This document shows, piece after piece, positions 44,280 through 52,205 of a stretch of DNA of 64,000 nucleotides; within the stretch, counting starts at the first letter, position 1; each line of letters opens with the position of its first letter. This DNA comes from Burkholderiaceae bacterium (lineage in GTDB: Bacteria > Pseudomonadota > Gammaproteobacteria > Burkholderiales > Burkholderiaceae_E): positions 87,325 through 151,324 of the forward strand of contig JAJPES010000057.1 in the NCBI GenBank assembly GCA_021166725.1, written 5' to 3'. A program made the position numbers and the translations under genes. The notes below the pieces were generated by a model. It was not told the origin of the DNA. It worked only from the letters and a program-made list of their open reading frames with translations, and did no database searches.

Positions 44280-44540
44280 GTGGAGTGCGATCTCTTCATC
44301 AAGAAGCTGCCACGAGACATCAAGGAGTTGATCGCACGAGAGGCACAAGCAAATCGCCGCTCGGTCAACCAGGAAGCTATCGTGCTCCTCGAAGAAGCCC
44401 TCACCCGCAGGGCGCGGTTCGTCACGCGGCAACGACACGCGGTCCAGCAGATACTCGCATCGTATAGAGCGCTGCCGATCACGGACAATCGAACGCCGGA
44501 CGAAATCATCGGATACGACGAAAACGGGTTGCCTACATGA
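44280..44540 (+). CDS. Ribbon-helix-helix (Arc/FitA-like) DNA-binding protein, candidate antitoxin/regulator
   Basis: An 86-residue protein. The RHH is MECDLFIKKLPRDIKELIAR then EAQANRRSVNQEAIVLLEEA, with the strand residues that contact DNA. The C-terminal tail ends RTPDEIIGYDENGLPT, a motif seen at the end of FitA/VapB-type antitoxins where it blocks a toxin. No PIN-domain toxin follows, however; a Panacea protein does, overlapping by ATGA. GTG start at 44280 with GGAG six bases upstream. Likely binds the palindrome in its own promoter. Confidence 0.85.
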   Translation: MECDLFIKKLPRDIKELIAREAQANRRSVNQEAIVLLEEALTRRARFVTRQRHAVQQILASYRALPITDNRTPDEIIGYDENGLPT

Positions 44541-45112
44541 AAGCACCGCTCTTCAACGAGATCCGCACGGCGCAGGCCGCGGCGTTCCTGCTCTTTCGAG
44601 CCGGCGGAAAACTGCCGTTGATCAAGCTCGTTAAGCTCCTTTACCTGGCCGAGCGGCTATCGCTGAAGAAGTACGGGGAGCCAATCACGGGTGACAAGCT
44701 GGTTTCGATGCCTCACGGCCCCGTTCTCTCGATGACCTACGATCTCATCAACGGTGCACTTCCTTCGGTCGACGGCGGATGGGAGTCGTGGATTTCGGAT
44801 CGCGCATCGCACATGGTTGCCTTGCGCGACCGAAGCAGGATTCGCTCGCCAGAGACGGATCTGCTTCACCTGAGCGAGAGCGATCTCGAAGTACTGAACG
44901 AGGTCTGGAACGAGTTCGGCCATTGGGATCGCTGGGATCTCGTCCGATACACGCATTCGGAAGCGTGCCCTGAATGGGAAGATCCCGAGGGTTCGAGCCG
45001 ACCAATACTGCACGAGATACTCTTCCAGAAACTCGGCTACTCGTCCGAGGAAGCCGCTGCTCTTACCGAACGGCTCCGTGAACAATCCTGTCTAAACGCG
45101 TCGTTCTCTTGA
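44537..45112 (+). CDS. Panacea (DUF4065/SocA-like) domain protein, candidate antitoxin
   Basis: A 191-residue protein whose N-terminal half is a Panacea domain: TAQAAAFLLFRAGGKLPLIK, LVKLLYLAERLSLKKYGEPI, TGDKLVSMPHGPVLSMTYDL. Panacea domains neutralise many unrelated toxins in two-gene systems and also occur in the Caulobacter antitoxin SocA. The C-terminal half (WDLVRYTHSEACPEWEDPEG) fits long Panacea proteins. It overlaps the RHH gene by four bases and is followed after nine bases by a small unknown gene, so all three are one transcript. Confidence 0.87.
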   Translation: MKAPLFNEIRTAQAAAFLLFRAGGKLPLIKLVKLLYLAERLSLKKYGEPITGDKLVSMPHGPVLSMTYDLINGALPSVDGGWESWISDRASHMVALRDRSRIRSPETDLLHLSESDLEVLNEVWNEFGHWDRWDLVRYTHSEACPEWEDPEGSSRPILHEILFQKLGYSSEEAAALTERLREQSCLNASFS

Positions 45113-45121
45113 GACGGAGGC

Positions 45122-45520
45122 GTGGCTACATGGCGCAATGAGCCCGGCTCGACTCTGCTCATCCCGTCAGGCCCGCGCGGACTGCATCTTTTCGTTGTTT
45201 TGATTGGGCCAGTCTTGCTGCCCGAATACGGACCGGAACCGCAAACCGGAATGGTAGGCATCACCACCGTCCGAAGCGGCATTCCCCACGATACGGCCTG
45301 CGAGCTGCACGTGGGCGACCACCCGTTCATCCGCCATCCGAGTTACGTCGCTTATCGCCATATGAGGGTAGACGCGTCGGCACATACGGCAGAAATGGTC
45401 ATGCGCGGCGTCTGGAAACCGCACGAACCATGTTCCCCGGAATTGCTCGCTCACGTTATTGCAGGCGCGCGCATTTCCCGACTGATGCCGCGCGAGTTCA
45501 AGGCCTGGTTCGCGGAATAG
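45122..45520 (+). CDS. Uncharacterised 132-residue protein, candidate toxin of the Panacea cassette
   Basis: I do not recognise the family. The chain is compact, without signal peptide or membrane segment: ILLIPSG-like opening STLLIPSGPRGLHLFVVLIG, then GMVGITTVRSGIPHDTACEL, HVGDHPFIRHPSYVAYRHMR, and a C-terminal helix ELLAHVIAGARISRLMPREF. The beta-rich start followed by a conserved-looking GDHPFIRHPSYV stretch recalls small SH3/MazF-like toxins, which is only a guess. The only usable start is the GTG at 45122; its GGAGG is one base away, so translation probably depends on coupling to the Panacea gene. Being last in the cassette fits a toxin. Confidence 0.7.
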   Translation: MATWRNEPGSTLLIPSGPRGLHLFVVLIGPVLLPEYGPEPQTGMVGITTVRSGIPHDTACELHVGDHPFIRHPSYVAYRHMRVDASAHTAEMVMRGVWKPHEPCSPELLAHVIAGARISRLMPREFKAWFAE

Positions 45521-45541
45521 CCGAAGGCCGGGCGCGTGAGC

Positions 45542-47257
45542 CTACGCCGCCTGCGTCTCCCTCTCCTTCGCCTGCACTGTCTCGTCCCGCAACTCCCGCC
45601 GCAGGATCTTCCCCACGTTGGTCTTCGGCAGCTCCTTGCGGAACTCGATGTACTTGGGCTTCTTGTAGCCGGTGAGGTTCTGCGCGCAGTACTCGCGCAG
45701 CGCCTGCTCGGTGAGGCCCTCGTCTGCCTTCACCACGAACAGCTTCACCGCCTCGCCCGAGTTCGCGTCGGGTACGCCCACTGCGGCCACCTCGAGCACG
45801 CCCGGGTGCGCCGCGACGACGCCCTCGATCTCGTTCGGGTACACGTTGAAGCCGGAGACGATGATCATGTCCTTCTTGCGATCGACGATCGTCGTATAGC
45901 CGCGTTCGTCCATGGTGCCGATGTCGCCGGTCTTGAAGAAGCCGTCGGACGTCATGACCTTCGCCGTCTCTTCCGGACGCTTCCAGTAGCCGGTCATCAC
46001 CTGCGGGCCGCGGATGGCGATCTCGCCGCGCTCGCCCAGCGGAACCGGTTTGCCGTCGTCATCGAGAATGGCGACCTCGGTGGACGGGAACGGCAGTCCG
46101 ATCGTTCCGCTGTACGCATCGGTGTCGGTCGGATTGCCGATCGCCGCCGGCGCCGTTTCGGAGAGTCCGTAGGCCTCGCAGATCGGGCAGCCGGTAACCG
46201 CGAGCCACTTCTTCGCCACCGCCTCCTGCACCGCCATTCCGCCGCCCAGCGAGACGCGCAGTCCGGAGAAGTCGAGCTTCGCGAATTCCGGGTTGTTGGC
46301 CAGAGCGTTGAACAGCGTGTTCACTGCCGGGAACAGCGTGAAGCGGTACGGGCGGATTTCCTTGATCAGCGCCGGCTGGTCGCGCGGGTTCACGATGAGG
46401 ATGTTCAGCCCGCCCACCCTCATGCCGATCAGGTAGCACGCGGTGAGCGCGAAGATGTGATACAGCGGCAGCGCACAGACCCAGACCAGCTGCTCGGGCA
46501 GCGGACCGCGTTTCGTGTTGTTCAGCGCCGGCTGGATCCACGCCTCGGCCTGCAACGTGTTCGCGATCATGTTGCGGTGCACGAGCGTGGCGCCTTTCGC
46601 CACGCCGGTGGTGCCGCCGGTGTACTGCAGGAAGGCGACGTCCTCGTGACCGAGCTCGGGCTTCGTGAGTTCCAGCCGACCCCCTTCGGCCATCGCACGG
46701 TTGAAGCGCACTGCCTTCGGCAGGTCGAAGGCCGGCACCATCTTCTTCACGTGCCGCACGACGGCGTTCACCAGCGTGCCCTTGCCGAAGCCGAGCAGGT
46801 CGCCCATCGACGCGACGACGATCTGCTCGATCGCCGTGCGCGGCAGCACCTTCTGCAGCGTGGCGGCGAAGTTCTCGAGCAGGATGATTGCGCGCGCGCC
46901 GGAGTCCTTCAGCTGGTGCTCGAGTTCGCGCGGCGTGTACAGCGGGTTGACGTTGACGACGACGAGACCCGCGCGCAGCACCGCGGCGATCGCCACCGGA
47001 TACTGGAGCACGTTGGGCATCATCAGCGCGACGCGATCGCCCTTCTTCAACCCGCGCGACTGCAGCCACGCGCCGAGCGTGCGCGACATCTCGTCGACCT
47101 CGCCGTAGGTAAGGGCCTTGCCGAAGCCGACGTAGGCCTTGCGGTCGCGGAATTGCGAGAACGACTCCTCGAGCAGGTCGACCAGCGAGCGATAGCGGTT
47201 GTGGTCGATCTCGTGCGGCACGCTGGCGGGGTAGTTCTTCAGCCAGAAGCGATCCAT
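45542..47257 (-). CDS. fadD: Long-chain fatty-acid--CoA ligase
   Basis: Acyl-CoA synthetase of 571 residues. It opens MDRFWLKNYPASVPHEID, typical of FadD; AMP-binding motifs are AFLQYTGGTTGVAKGATLVH, EAYGLSETAPAAI, GFFKTGDIGTMDERGYTTIV and DRKKDMIIVSGFNVYPNEIE (FACS signature), ending LPKTNVGKILRRELRD with the catalytic Lys. Activates exogenous fatty acids for beta-oxidation and lipid synthesis. ATG at 47257 with GGGAGAG upstream. It stands alone between the Panacea cassette and the aminopeptidase. Confidence 0.96.
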   Translation of the reverse strand: MDRFWLKNYPASVPHEIDHNRYRSLVDLLEESFSQFRDRKAYVGFGKALTYGEVDEMSRTLGAWLQSRGLKKGDRVALMMPNVLQYPVAIAAVLRAGLVVVNVNPLYTPRELEHQLKDSGARAIILLENFAATLQKVLPRTAIEQIVVASMGDLLGFGKGTLVNAVVRHVKKMVPAFDLPKAVRFNRAMAEGGRLELTKPELGHEDVAFLQYTGGTTGVAKGATLVHRNMIANTLQAEAWIQPALNNTKRGPLPEQLVWVCALPLYHIFALTACYLIGMRVGGLNILIVNPRDQPALIKEIRPYRFTLFPAVNTLFNALANNPEFAKLDFSGLRVSLGGGMAVQEAVAKKWLAVTGCPICEAYGLSETAPAAIGNPTDTDAYSGTIGLPFPSTEVAILDDDGKPVPLGERGEIAIRGPQVMTGYWKRPEETAKVMTSDGFFKTGDIGTMDERGYTTIVDRKKDMIIVSGFNVYPNEIEGVVAAHPGVLEVAAVGVPDANSGEAVKLFVVKADEGLTEQALREYCAQNLTGYKKPKYIEFRKELPKTNVGKILRRELRDETVQAKERETQAA

Positions 47258-47356
47258 GTTGCTCTCTCCCGGTGGCGACCCGCGGCTCGATCGGCCGCGT
47301 CGGTCCCTTTCCGGGCCATTATGCCGGCGAAAGACCGCCCGGCGGCGCCGATCGGA

Positions 47357-48496
47357 TCAAGGTTCGAGCGCGTCCAGCGCCGCTCTTCGCTCGCCCTTCG
47401 GCAACGCGCCGATGCGGCGTGCCGCTTCGTAGAACGCCGGCAGGTCGCCGCCCTCGCGCCGCAGCAGCGCATCGAACGCGGGCACCAGGTCGTTATAGGT
47501 GGCCACCGACGCCAGGTGCGCGTTGGTCAGCGGCTGCGCGAAGAAACGGTCGTAGCCGGCGAAGCCGCCCCACGAGCGCTTCAGCTCCTCGTAATCGCGC
47601 CTCAGCGCGGCGAAGATCTGCTGCTTGCCGGTCCGCTTCGCCTCGTCCGACGCGGGCGACGCATACAGCGCTTCGAGCGCCGCGCGGTTTCGCTGCAGCA
47701 GCGCGAGGAACTGCCGCCGGCGTGCATCGAAGCGCTCCCATTCGTCGCGCAGCTTCGTATCGTGCGTGCGCCTTTCCACGGCGGCGAGCCAGCGGCGCAC
47801 ACCCTCGCGCTGCACGGTGGTGGCGAACGACTCGTTGAACGTGGTGTCGCCCTTCACGTACAGCTCCTGGTGCGAGAGCTCGTGGAAGATCAGGCGCGCA
47901 ACTTCGGCCTCCGGATAGCCGATGAACGTGTTCAGCACCGGGTCGTCGAACCAGCCGAGTGTCGAATAGGCCGGAACGCCGCGCACGACGACGTCGAGCC
48001 CCTGGTCGCGCAGGCGCTGCGCGAAGCGCTCGGCGTCGTCGTGATCGTAGTAGCCGCGGTAGGCCACGCAGCCGACGAAAGGAAAGCACCACTGCTCGAG
48101 TCGCATCGACAGCTCGGGCGTGGCGAACACGCTCCAGACAACGAACGGGCGACCGAGATCGGCATATTCGGTATAGCTGTCGTTGCGCGGCAGGGCGAGA
48201 TCGTCGCTGGCGAACGCACGAATCGCGAGCACGTCCTCGAGCCGCCGGCGCAGCGCGGGCGGCGTCTGCGGGTCGTCGACCACCGCCGAAATCGGCCGCG
48301 CCTTGCTCATCACCGACAGATGGCCGGCAATCGACTGCAGGTAGTAGCCCGGCCCGTCGTGCCAGGCGGCACACCCGCCCAGCAGCGACAGGGCGAGCGC
48401 CGTCGCGATGGTCCGAAGCGCCTGCCACCCGCGGTCGCGTGCGCTGCACGGAAGGCGAGGTTGCACTACGTTATCCGCGTCGAGCGCAGGCGTCAT
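47357..48496 (-). CDS. Lipoprotein predicted aminopeptidase (COG4324 family)
   Basis: A 379-residue exported lipoprotein: hydrophobic ATALALSLLGGCAAWHDG with a lipobox (LGGC, Cys42). The body has the metalloprotease-like LIFHELSHQELYVKGDTTFN then ESFATTVQREGVRRW, an HExxH motif (HELSH) with a downstream Glu. Members are called predicted aminopeptidases but are little studied. It probably works in the periplasm on peptides. Divergent from the M20 gene, with only about 50 bases between starts. Confidence 0.87.
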   Translation of the reverse strand: MTPALDADNVVQPRLPCSARDRGWQALRTIATALALSLLGGCAAWHDGPGYYLQSIAGHLSVMSKARPISAVVDDPQTPPALRRRLEDVLAIRAFASDDLALPRNDSYTEYADLGRPFVVWSVFATPELSMRLEQWCFPFVGCVAYRGYYDHDDAERFAQRLRDQGLDVVVRGVPAYSTLGWFDDPVLNTFIGYPEAEVARLIFHELSHQELYVKGDTTFNESFATTVQREGVRRWLAAVERRTHDTKLRDEWERFDARRRQFLALLQRNRAALEALYASPASDEAKRTGKQQIFAALRRDYEELKRSWGGFAGYDRFFAQPLTNAHLASVATYNDLVPAFDALLRREGGDLPAFYEAARRIGALPKGERRAALDALEP

Positions 48497-48545
48497 CCGC
48501 CGATGCTAACGTAGGGCGTCGCGCTTCATCGCTCACGAGGTTTCG

Positions 48546-49742
48546 ATGCAACTCGTCGACCGGATCGCCGAATTCCATGCCGAGATGCGCGCCGTGCGCC
48601 GCGAACTGCACGCGCATCCCGAACTGGCCTTCCAGGAAACCCGCACGAGCGAGTTGATCGCATCGCGACTGTCGCAATGGGGCATCCCGGTGCACCGCGG
48701 ACTCGGCGGAACCGGCGTGGTCGGCATCGTGCAGGGCGGCACTGCCGCCAGACGTGCGATCGGCCTGCGCGCCGACATGGACGCGCTGCCGATCACCGAG
48801 CGCAACGTTTTCGCGCACGCGTCGACGAATCCGGGCCGCATGCACGCCTGCGGACACGACGGGCACGTGGCGATGCTGCTCGCGGCGGCGCGCCACCTGA
48901 GCGAGCACCGCGACTTCGACGGCACCGTCTACCTGATCTTCCAGCCGGCCGAGGAAGGCGGCGGCGGCGCCCGCGCGATGATCCGCGACGGGCTGTTCGA
49001 GCGCTTTCCGATGGACGCGGTATTCGGGTTGCACAACTGGCCGGGGATGGCCGCAGGCGAGTTCGCACTGCGGGCCGGGCCGATGATGGGCTCGTCCAAC
49101 GAGTTCCGCATCACCGTGCACGGACGCGGTTCGCACGCGGCGATGCCGCACGACGGCGCCGATCCGGTGCCGGTGGCCTGCCAGATCGTCCAGGGGCTGC
49201 AGACGATCATCACGCGCAACAAGCGCCCGGTGGAGGCGGCGGTGCTGTCGGTGACGATGATCCGCGCCGGCGAGACGACGAACGTCGTCCCCGACACCGC
49301 GACGATGCAGGGAACCGTGCGCACGTTCACGACGCAGGCGATCGACCTGATCGAGCGCCGCATGCGCGAGATCGCGTCGCACACCGCGCGCGCTTTCGAC
49401 TGCGAGGCGGAAGTGGAGTTCAAGCGCAACTACCCGCCGACCGTCAACCACGAGAAGGAAACCGCGTTGTGCCGCGAAGTGGCCCGCGATCTGGTCGGTG
49501 ACGATCGGGTGCGGGAGTTCGAGCCGACGATGGGCGCCGAAGATTTCGCCTACTTGCTGCTGCAGAAACCCGGCTGCTACCTGATGCTGGGCAACGGCGA
49601 CGGCGAGCACCGGGCGCGCGGCCACGGCGAAGGTCCGTGCACGCTGCACAATCCGAACTACGACTTCAACGACGAGTTGATTCCGTTGGGCGCTGCCTAC
49701 TGGGTGCGCCTCGTCGAACGCTGGTTCGCCGCTGCTTCGTAG
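48546..49742 (+). CDS. M20 family amidohydrolase (hippurate hydrolase-like), copy 1
   Basis: A 398-residue zinc amidohydrolase. Motifs: FHAEMRAVRRELHAHPELAF, IGLRADMDALPITE, RMHACGHDGHVAMLLAAARH (zinc His/Asp), YLIFQPAEEGGGGARAMI (EEG general base), GRGSHAAMPHDGADPV (dimer domain) and MGAEDFAYLL with the last zinc ligand. Cleaves N-acyl amino acids or similar amides. ATG at 48546 with GAGG five bases upstream. A second, related gene follows in tandem. Confidence 0.94.
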   Translation: MQLVDRIAEFHAEMRAVRRELHAHPELAFQETRTSELIASRLSQWGIPVHRGLGGTGVVGIVQGGTAARRAIGLRADMDALPITERNVFAHASTNPGRMHACGHDGHVAMLLAAARHLSEHRDFDGTVYLIFQPAEEGGGGARAMIRDGLFERFPMDAVFGLHNWPGMAAGEFALRAGPMMGSSNEFRITVHGRGSHAAMPHDGADPVPVACQIVQGLQTIITRNKRPVEAAVLSVTMIRAGETTNVVPDTATMQGTVRTFTTQAIDLIERRMREIASHTARAFDCEAEVEFKRNYPPTVNHEKETALCREVARDLVGDDRVREFEPTMGAEDFAYLLLQKPGCYLMLGNGDGEHRARGHGEGPCTLHNPNYDFNDELIPLGAAYWVRLVERWFAAAS

Positions 49743-49838
49743 CCGCTTTTTTGTAGTACTTCGTAGCGCGCGAGCAACTGATTCGGCGGCGGGCGCCGCC
49801 GCACGACGGCCGCGGTCGCGTACACAGCCGCACCGCGC

Positions 49839-51152
49839 GTGCCGTCATCGACTTCCGTCGTACACTGCAGCGAGAAATCGATCTCGTCGATGCGTACGTC
49901 CACCGCACTCGAAGCCCGCAGCGAAGCGCCCGGCCAGGCCTGCGCGGGACCGTCGAGCGCTCCCGGTTCGCAGCGCGTTCTCGAGACGATCACCGGCTGG
50001 CAGCGCGAGCTTGCCTCCATCCGCCAGGCACTGCACGCGAACCCCGAACTGGGCTTCGAGGAACACTTCACCTCGGAGCTCGTCTGCCGGCAGTTGCAGC
50101 GCGCGGGCGTCGACGAAGTCCACCGCGGCATCGGCCGCACCGGCGTGGTCGGCGTCATCCGCGGACGGCAGACGCGCAGCAGCCGCACGATCGGCCTTCG
50201 CGCCGACATGGACGCGCTGCCGATGCAGGAGGACGGCGAGCACGCGCACCGTTCGCGCAAAGCCGGCGTCATGCACGGCTGCGGGCACGACGGACACGTC
50301 ACGATGCTGGTGGGCGCCGCCCGCTACCTCGCCGCGAGCCGCGACTTCGACGGCACCGTCCACCTGATCTTCCAGCCCGGCGAGGAAGGCCACGGCGGCG
50401 CGAAAGCGATGATCGACGATGGCCTGTTCGAACGCTTTCCCTGCGACGCCGTCTATGCGATGCACAACTGGCCGGCGCTGCCGGCCGGGACGATCGGTGT
50501 GCGGCCCGGTCCGATCATGGCCGCCGCCGACCGCATCACGATCACCATCGAGGGCCGCGGCGGGCACGGCGCACATCCGTACCTGGCGATAGATCCCGTG
50601 CTGGTCGCCGCGCACATCATCACTGCCGCGCAGTCGATCGTTTCGCGCAACGTCAGCCCGATCGATTCGGCCGTGGTCAGCCTGTGCTCGATCCAGGCCG
50701 GGCACCCGGGCGCGATGAGCGTCATCCCGCACGAGGCAAAGCTCGTCGGCACGGTGCGCACCTTCCGCGAGACCACGCAGGCGATGGTCGAGCAGCGGCT
50801 GCGCGCGCTCGTCGAGTCGGTGGCGGCAGGCTTCGGTGCGAAGGCCTCGCTCGTCTACGAGCGCGTGTATCCGGCCACCATCAACAGCACGCGCGAGGCG
50901 ACGTTCGGTGCTGCGGTGGCCGACGAACTGGTCGGCGCCGCGAACGTCGTGCGCGATCTCGACCCGAGCATGGGCGCCGAAGACTTCTCCTTCATGCTGC
51001 GGGTGCGCCCCGGCGCGTATTTCCGTCTCGGCCAGGGCGGCGCCGCGGAAGGCTGCCTGCTGCACAGCTCGCGCTACGACTTCAACGACGCGGTGCTGCC
51101 GATCGGCTCGGCGCTGTTCGTGCGGCTGGCGGAACAGTCGATGCCGCTGTAG
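49839..51152 (+). CDS. M20 family amidohydrolase, copy 2
   Basis: Paralogue of the preceding gene, 437 residues from the first ATG, or about 420 from ATG 49890, which fits the family better. Same motifs in the same order: IRQALHANPELGFEEHFTSE, IGLRADMDALPMQEDG, VMHGCGHDGHVTMLVGAARY, HLIFQPGEEGHGGAKAMIDD, GRGGHGAHPYLAIDPV and SMGAEDFSFMLRV. The first 40 residues are low-complexity. Tandem duplication of this gene type is common in Burkholderiales; substrate difference between the two is unknown. Confidence 0.93.
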   Translation: MPSSTSVVHCSEKSISSMRTSTALEARSEAPGQACAGPSSAPGSQRVLETITGWQRELASIRQALHANPELGFEEHFTSELVCRQLQRAGVDEVHRGIGRTGVVGVIRGRQTRSSRTIGLRADMDALPMQEDGEHAHRSRKAGVMHGCGHDGHVTMLVGAARYLAASRDFDGTVHLIFQPGEEGHGGAKAMIDDGLFERFPCDAVYAMHNWPALPAGTIGVRPGPIMAAADRITITIEGRGGHGAHPYLAIDPVLVAAHIITAAQSIVSRNVSPIDSAVVSLCSIQAGHPGAMSVIPHEAKLVGTVRTFRETTQAMVEQRLRALVESVAAGFGAKASLVYERVYPATINSTREATFGAAVADELVGAANVVRDLDPSMGAEDFSFMLRVRPGAYFRLGQGGAAEGCLLHSSRYDFNDAVLPIGSALFVRLAEQSMPL

Positions 51153-51224
51153 GAAGGGAAGGGGGAAGGGAGAAGGGGGAAGGGAACAGCCTTCGACCCC
51201 GGGCCGGCGGCTGATCGCCCGGTC

Positions 51225-52205
51225 TCAGTCTTTGTCGGCAGTCGGGGTCAGGCGCCAGCCTTGATCGTCGTGTTCGAGGCGGTAACGCGCTCCGATCCCC
51301 AGCACGGCCTTTCTCGGCACGTGACCGAACGGAAGGCCGGTGACGAAAGGCACGCTCGAGCGCTCGCGGAAATGCTCGACGACCGCACGCAGGTCGTAGC
51401 CGTTGTCGTGCGGCGAAGGCTTCCACTCGGTGAACTCGCCGAGCACGACGGCGTGCTGCGCAGCCAGCACACCCGAATAGAGCAGCTGATGCAGCATCCG
51501 CTCCACGCGATACGGATGCTCGGCGACGTCCTCGAGGAACAGGATGCCGCCTTCGACGGCAGGCAGGTACGGCGTGCCGACCGCCGCAGCGACGAGCGAC
51601 AGATTTCCGCCCCACAACGTGCCTTCGATCGGCTCCTGCGGACGCCCATGGTGACGTGCCGCGGCAACCGCCTTGTCTTCCGCAGGCGCGGGCCACCGTT
51701 CTTCCCAGTGCACCGGCAGCAGCCGTCCGTCCATCAGCGCATCGAAGTGCTCGAGCATGTACCGATCCGGCTCGTCGATGCCGAAGTCGCCCGCCACGCC
51801 GGGACCTGCGAAGCTCGGTGCGCCGGTTCGCGCCAGCAGCGCGAGCTGGAACGCCGTGAAGTCGCTGTAGCCGATCCAGCGCACGCCGCGCGCAGCCGAC
51901 GCGGCGACGAGCGGCCAGTCGATGCGATCGAGCAGCCGCGATACGCCGTAGCCCCCGCGCGTGATCATCACGGCGTCGATGTCGTGCGCGCGCGCGGCGC
52001 GATGGATCTGCTCGAGGCGCACGGCGTCGGGCGCTCCGAAGCGCTGCCATCCTTCGCGTGGCGCGCTGCACCTCGCTTCGTGGCCGCGCTCGCGCAACCG
52101 CTGGAGCGCAAGATCGAATCGTTCGAGCGACAGGTGCGCCCCCGACGGCGCAATGATTTCGATGCGAGCGCCGCTACGCGCCACCGGGTCGATTCCCCCG
52201 TTCAT
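51225..52205 (-). CDS. ldcA: Muramoyltetrapeptide LD-carboxypeptidase (S66 family)
   Basis: Peptidoglycan-recycling enzyme (326 residues) that trims the terminal D-Ala from tetrapeptides in the cytoplasm. IEIIAPSGAHLSLERFDLAL, AVMITRGGYGVSRLLDRIDW, the nucleophile loop WIGYSDFTAFQLAL (Ser), WGGNLSLVAAAVGTP, GILFLEDVAEHPYRVERML and FVTGLPFGHVPRK with the catalytic His. ATG overlaps the stop of the acetoacetyl-CoA synthetase gene as ATGA. Confidence 0.94.
   Translation of the reverse strand: MNGGIDPVARSGARIEIIAPSGAHLSLERFDLALQRLRERGHEARCSAPREGWQRFGAPDAVRLEQIHRAARAHDIDAVMITRGGYGVSRLLDRIDWPLVAASAARGVRWIGYSDFTAFQLALLARTGAPSFAGPGVAGDFGIDEPDRYMLEHFDALMDGRLLPVHWEERWPAPAEDKAVAAARHHGRPQEPIEGTLWGGNLSLVAAAVGTPYLPAVEGGILFLEDVAEHPYRVERMLHQLLYSGVLAAQHAVVLGEFTEWKPSPHDNGYDLRAVVEHFRERSSVPFVTGLPFGHVPRKAVLGIGARYRLEHDDQGWRLTPTADKD

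Noticed and set aside
45536..48514. A 992-codon plus-strand open frame
   Set aside because: Lies opposite fadD and the aminopeptidase; composition is that of a shadow frame and no motif was seen.
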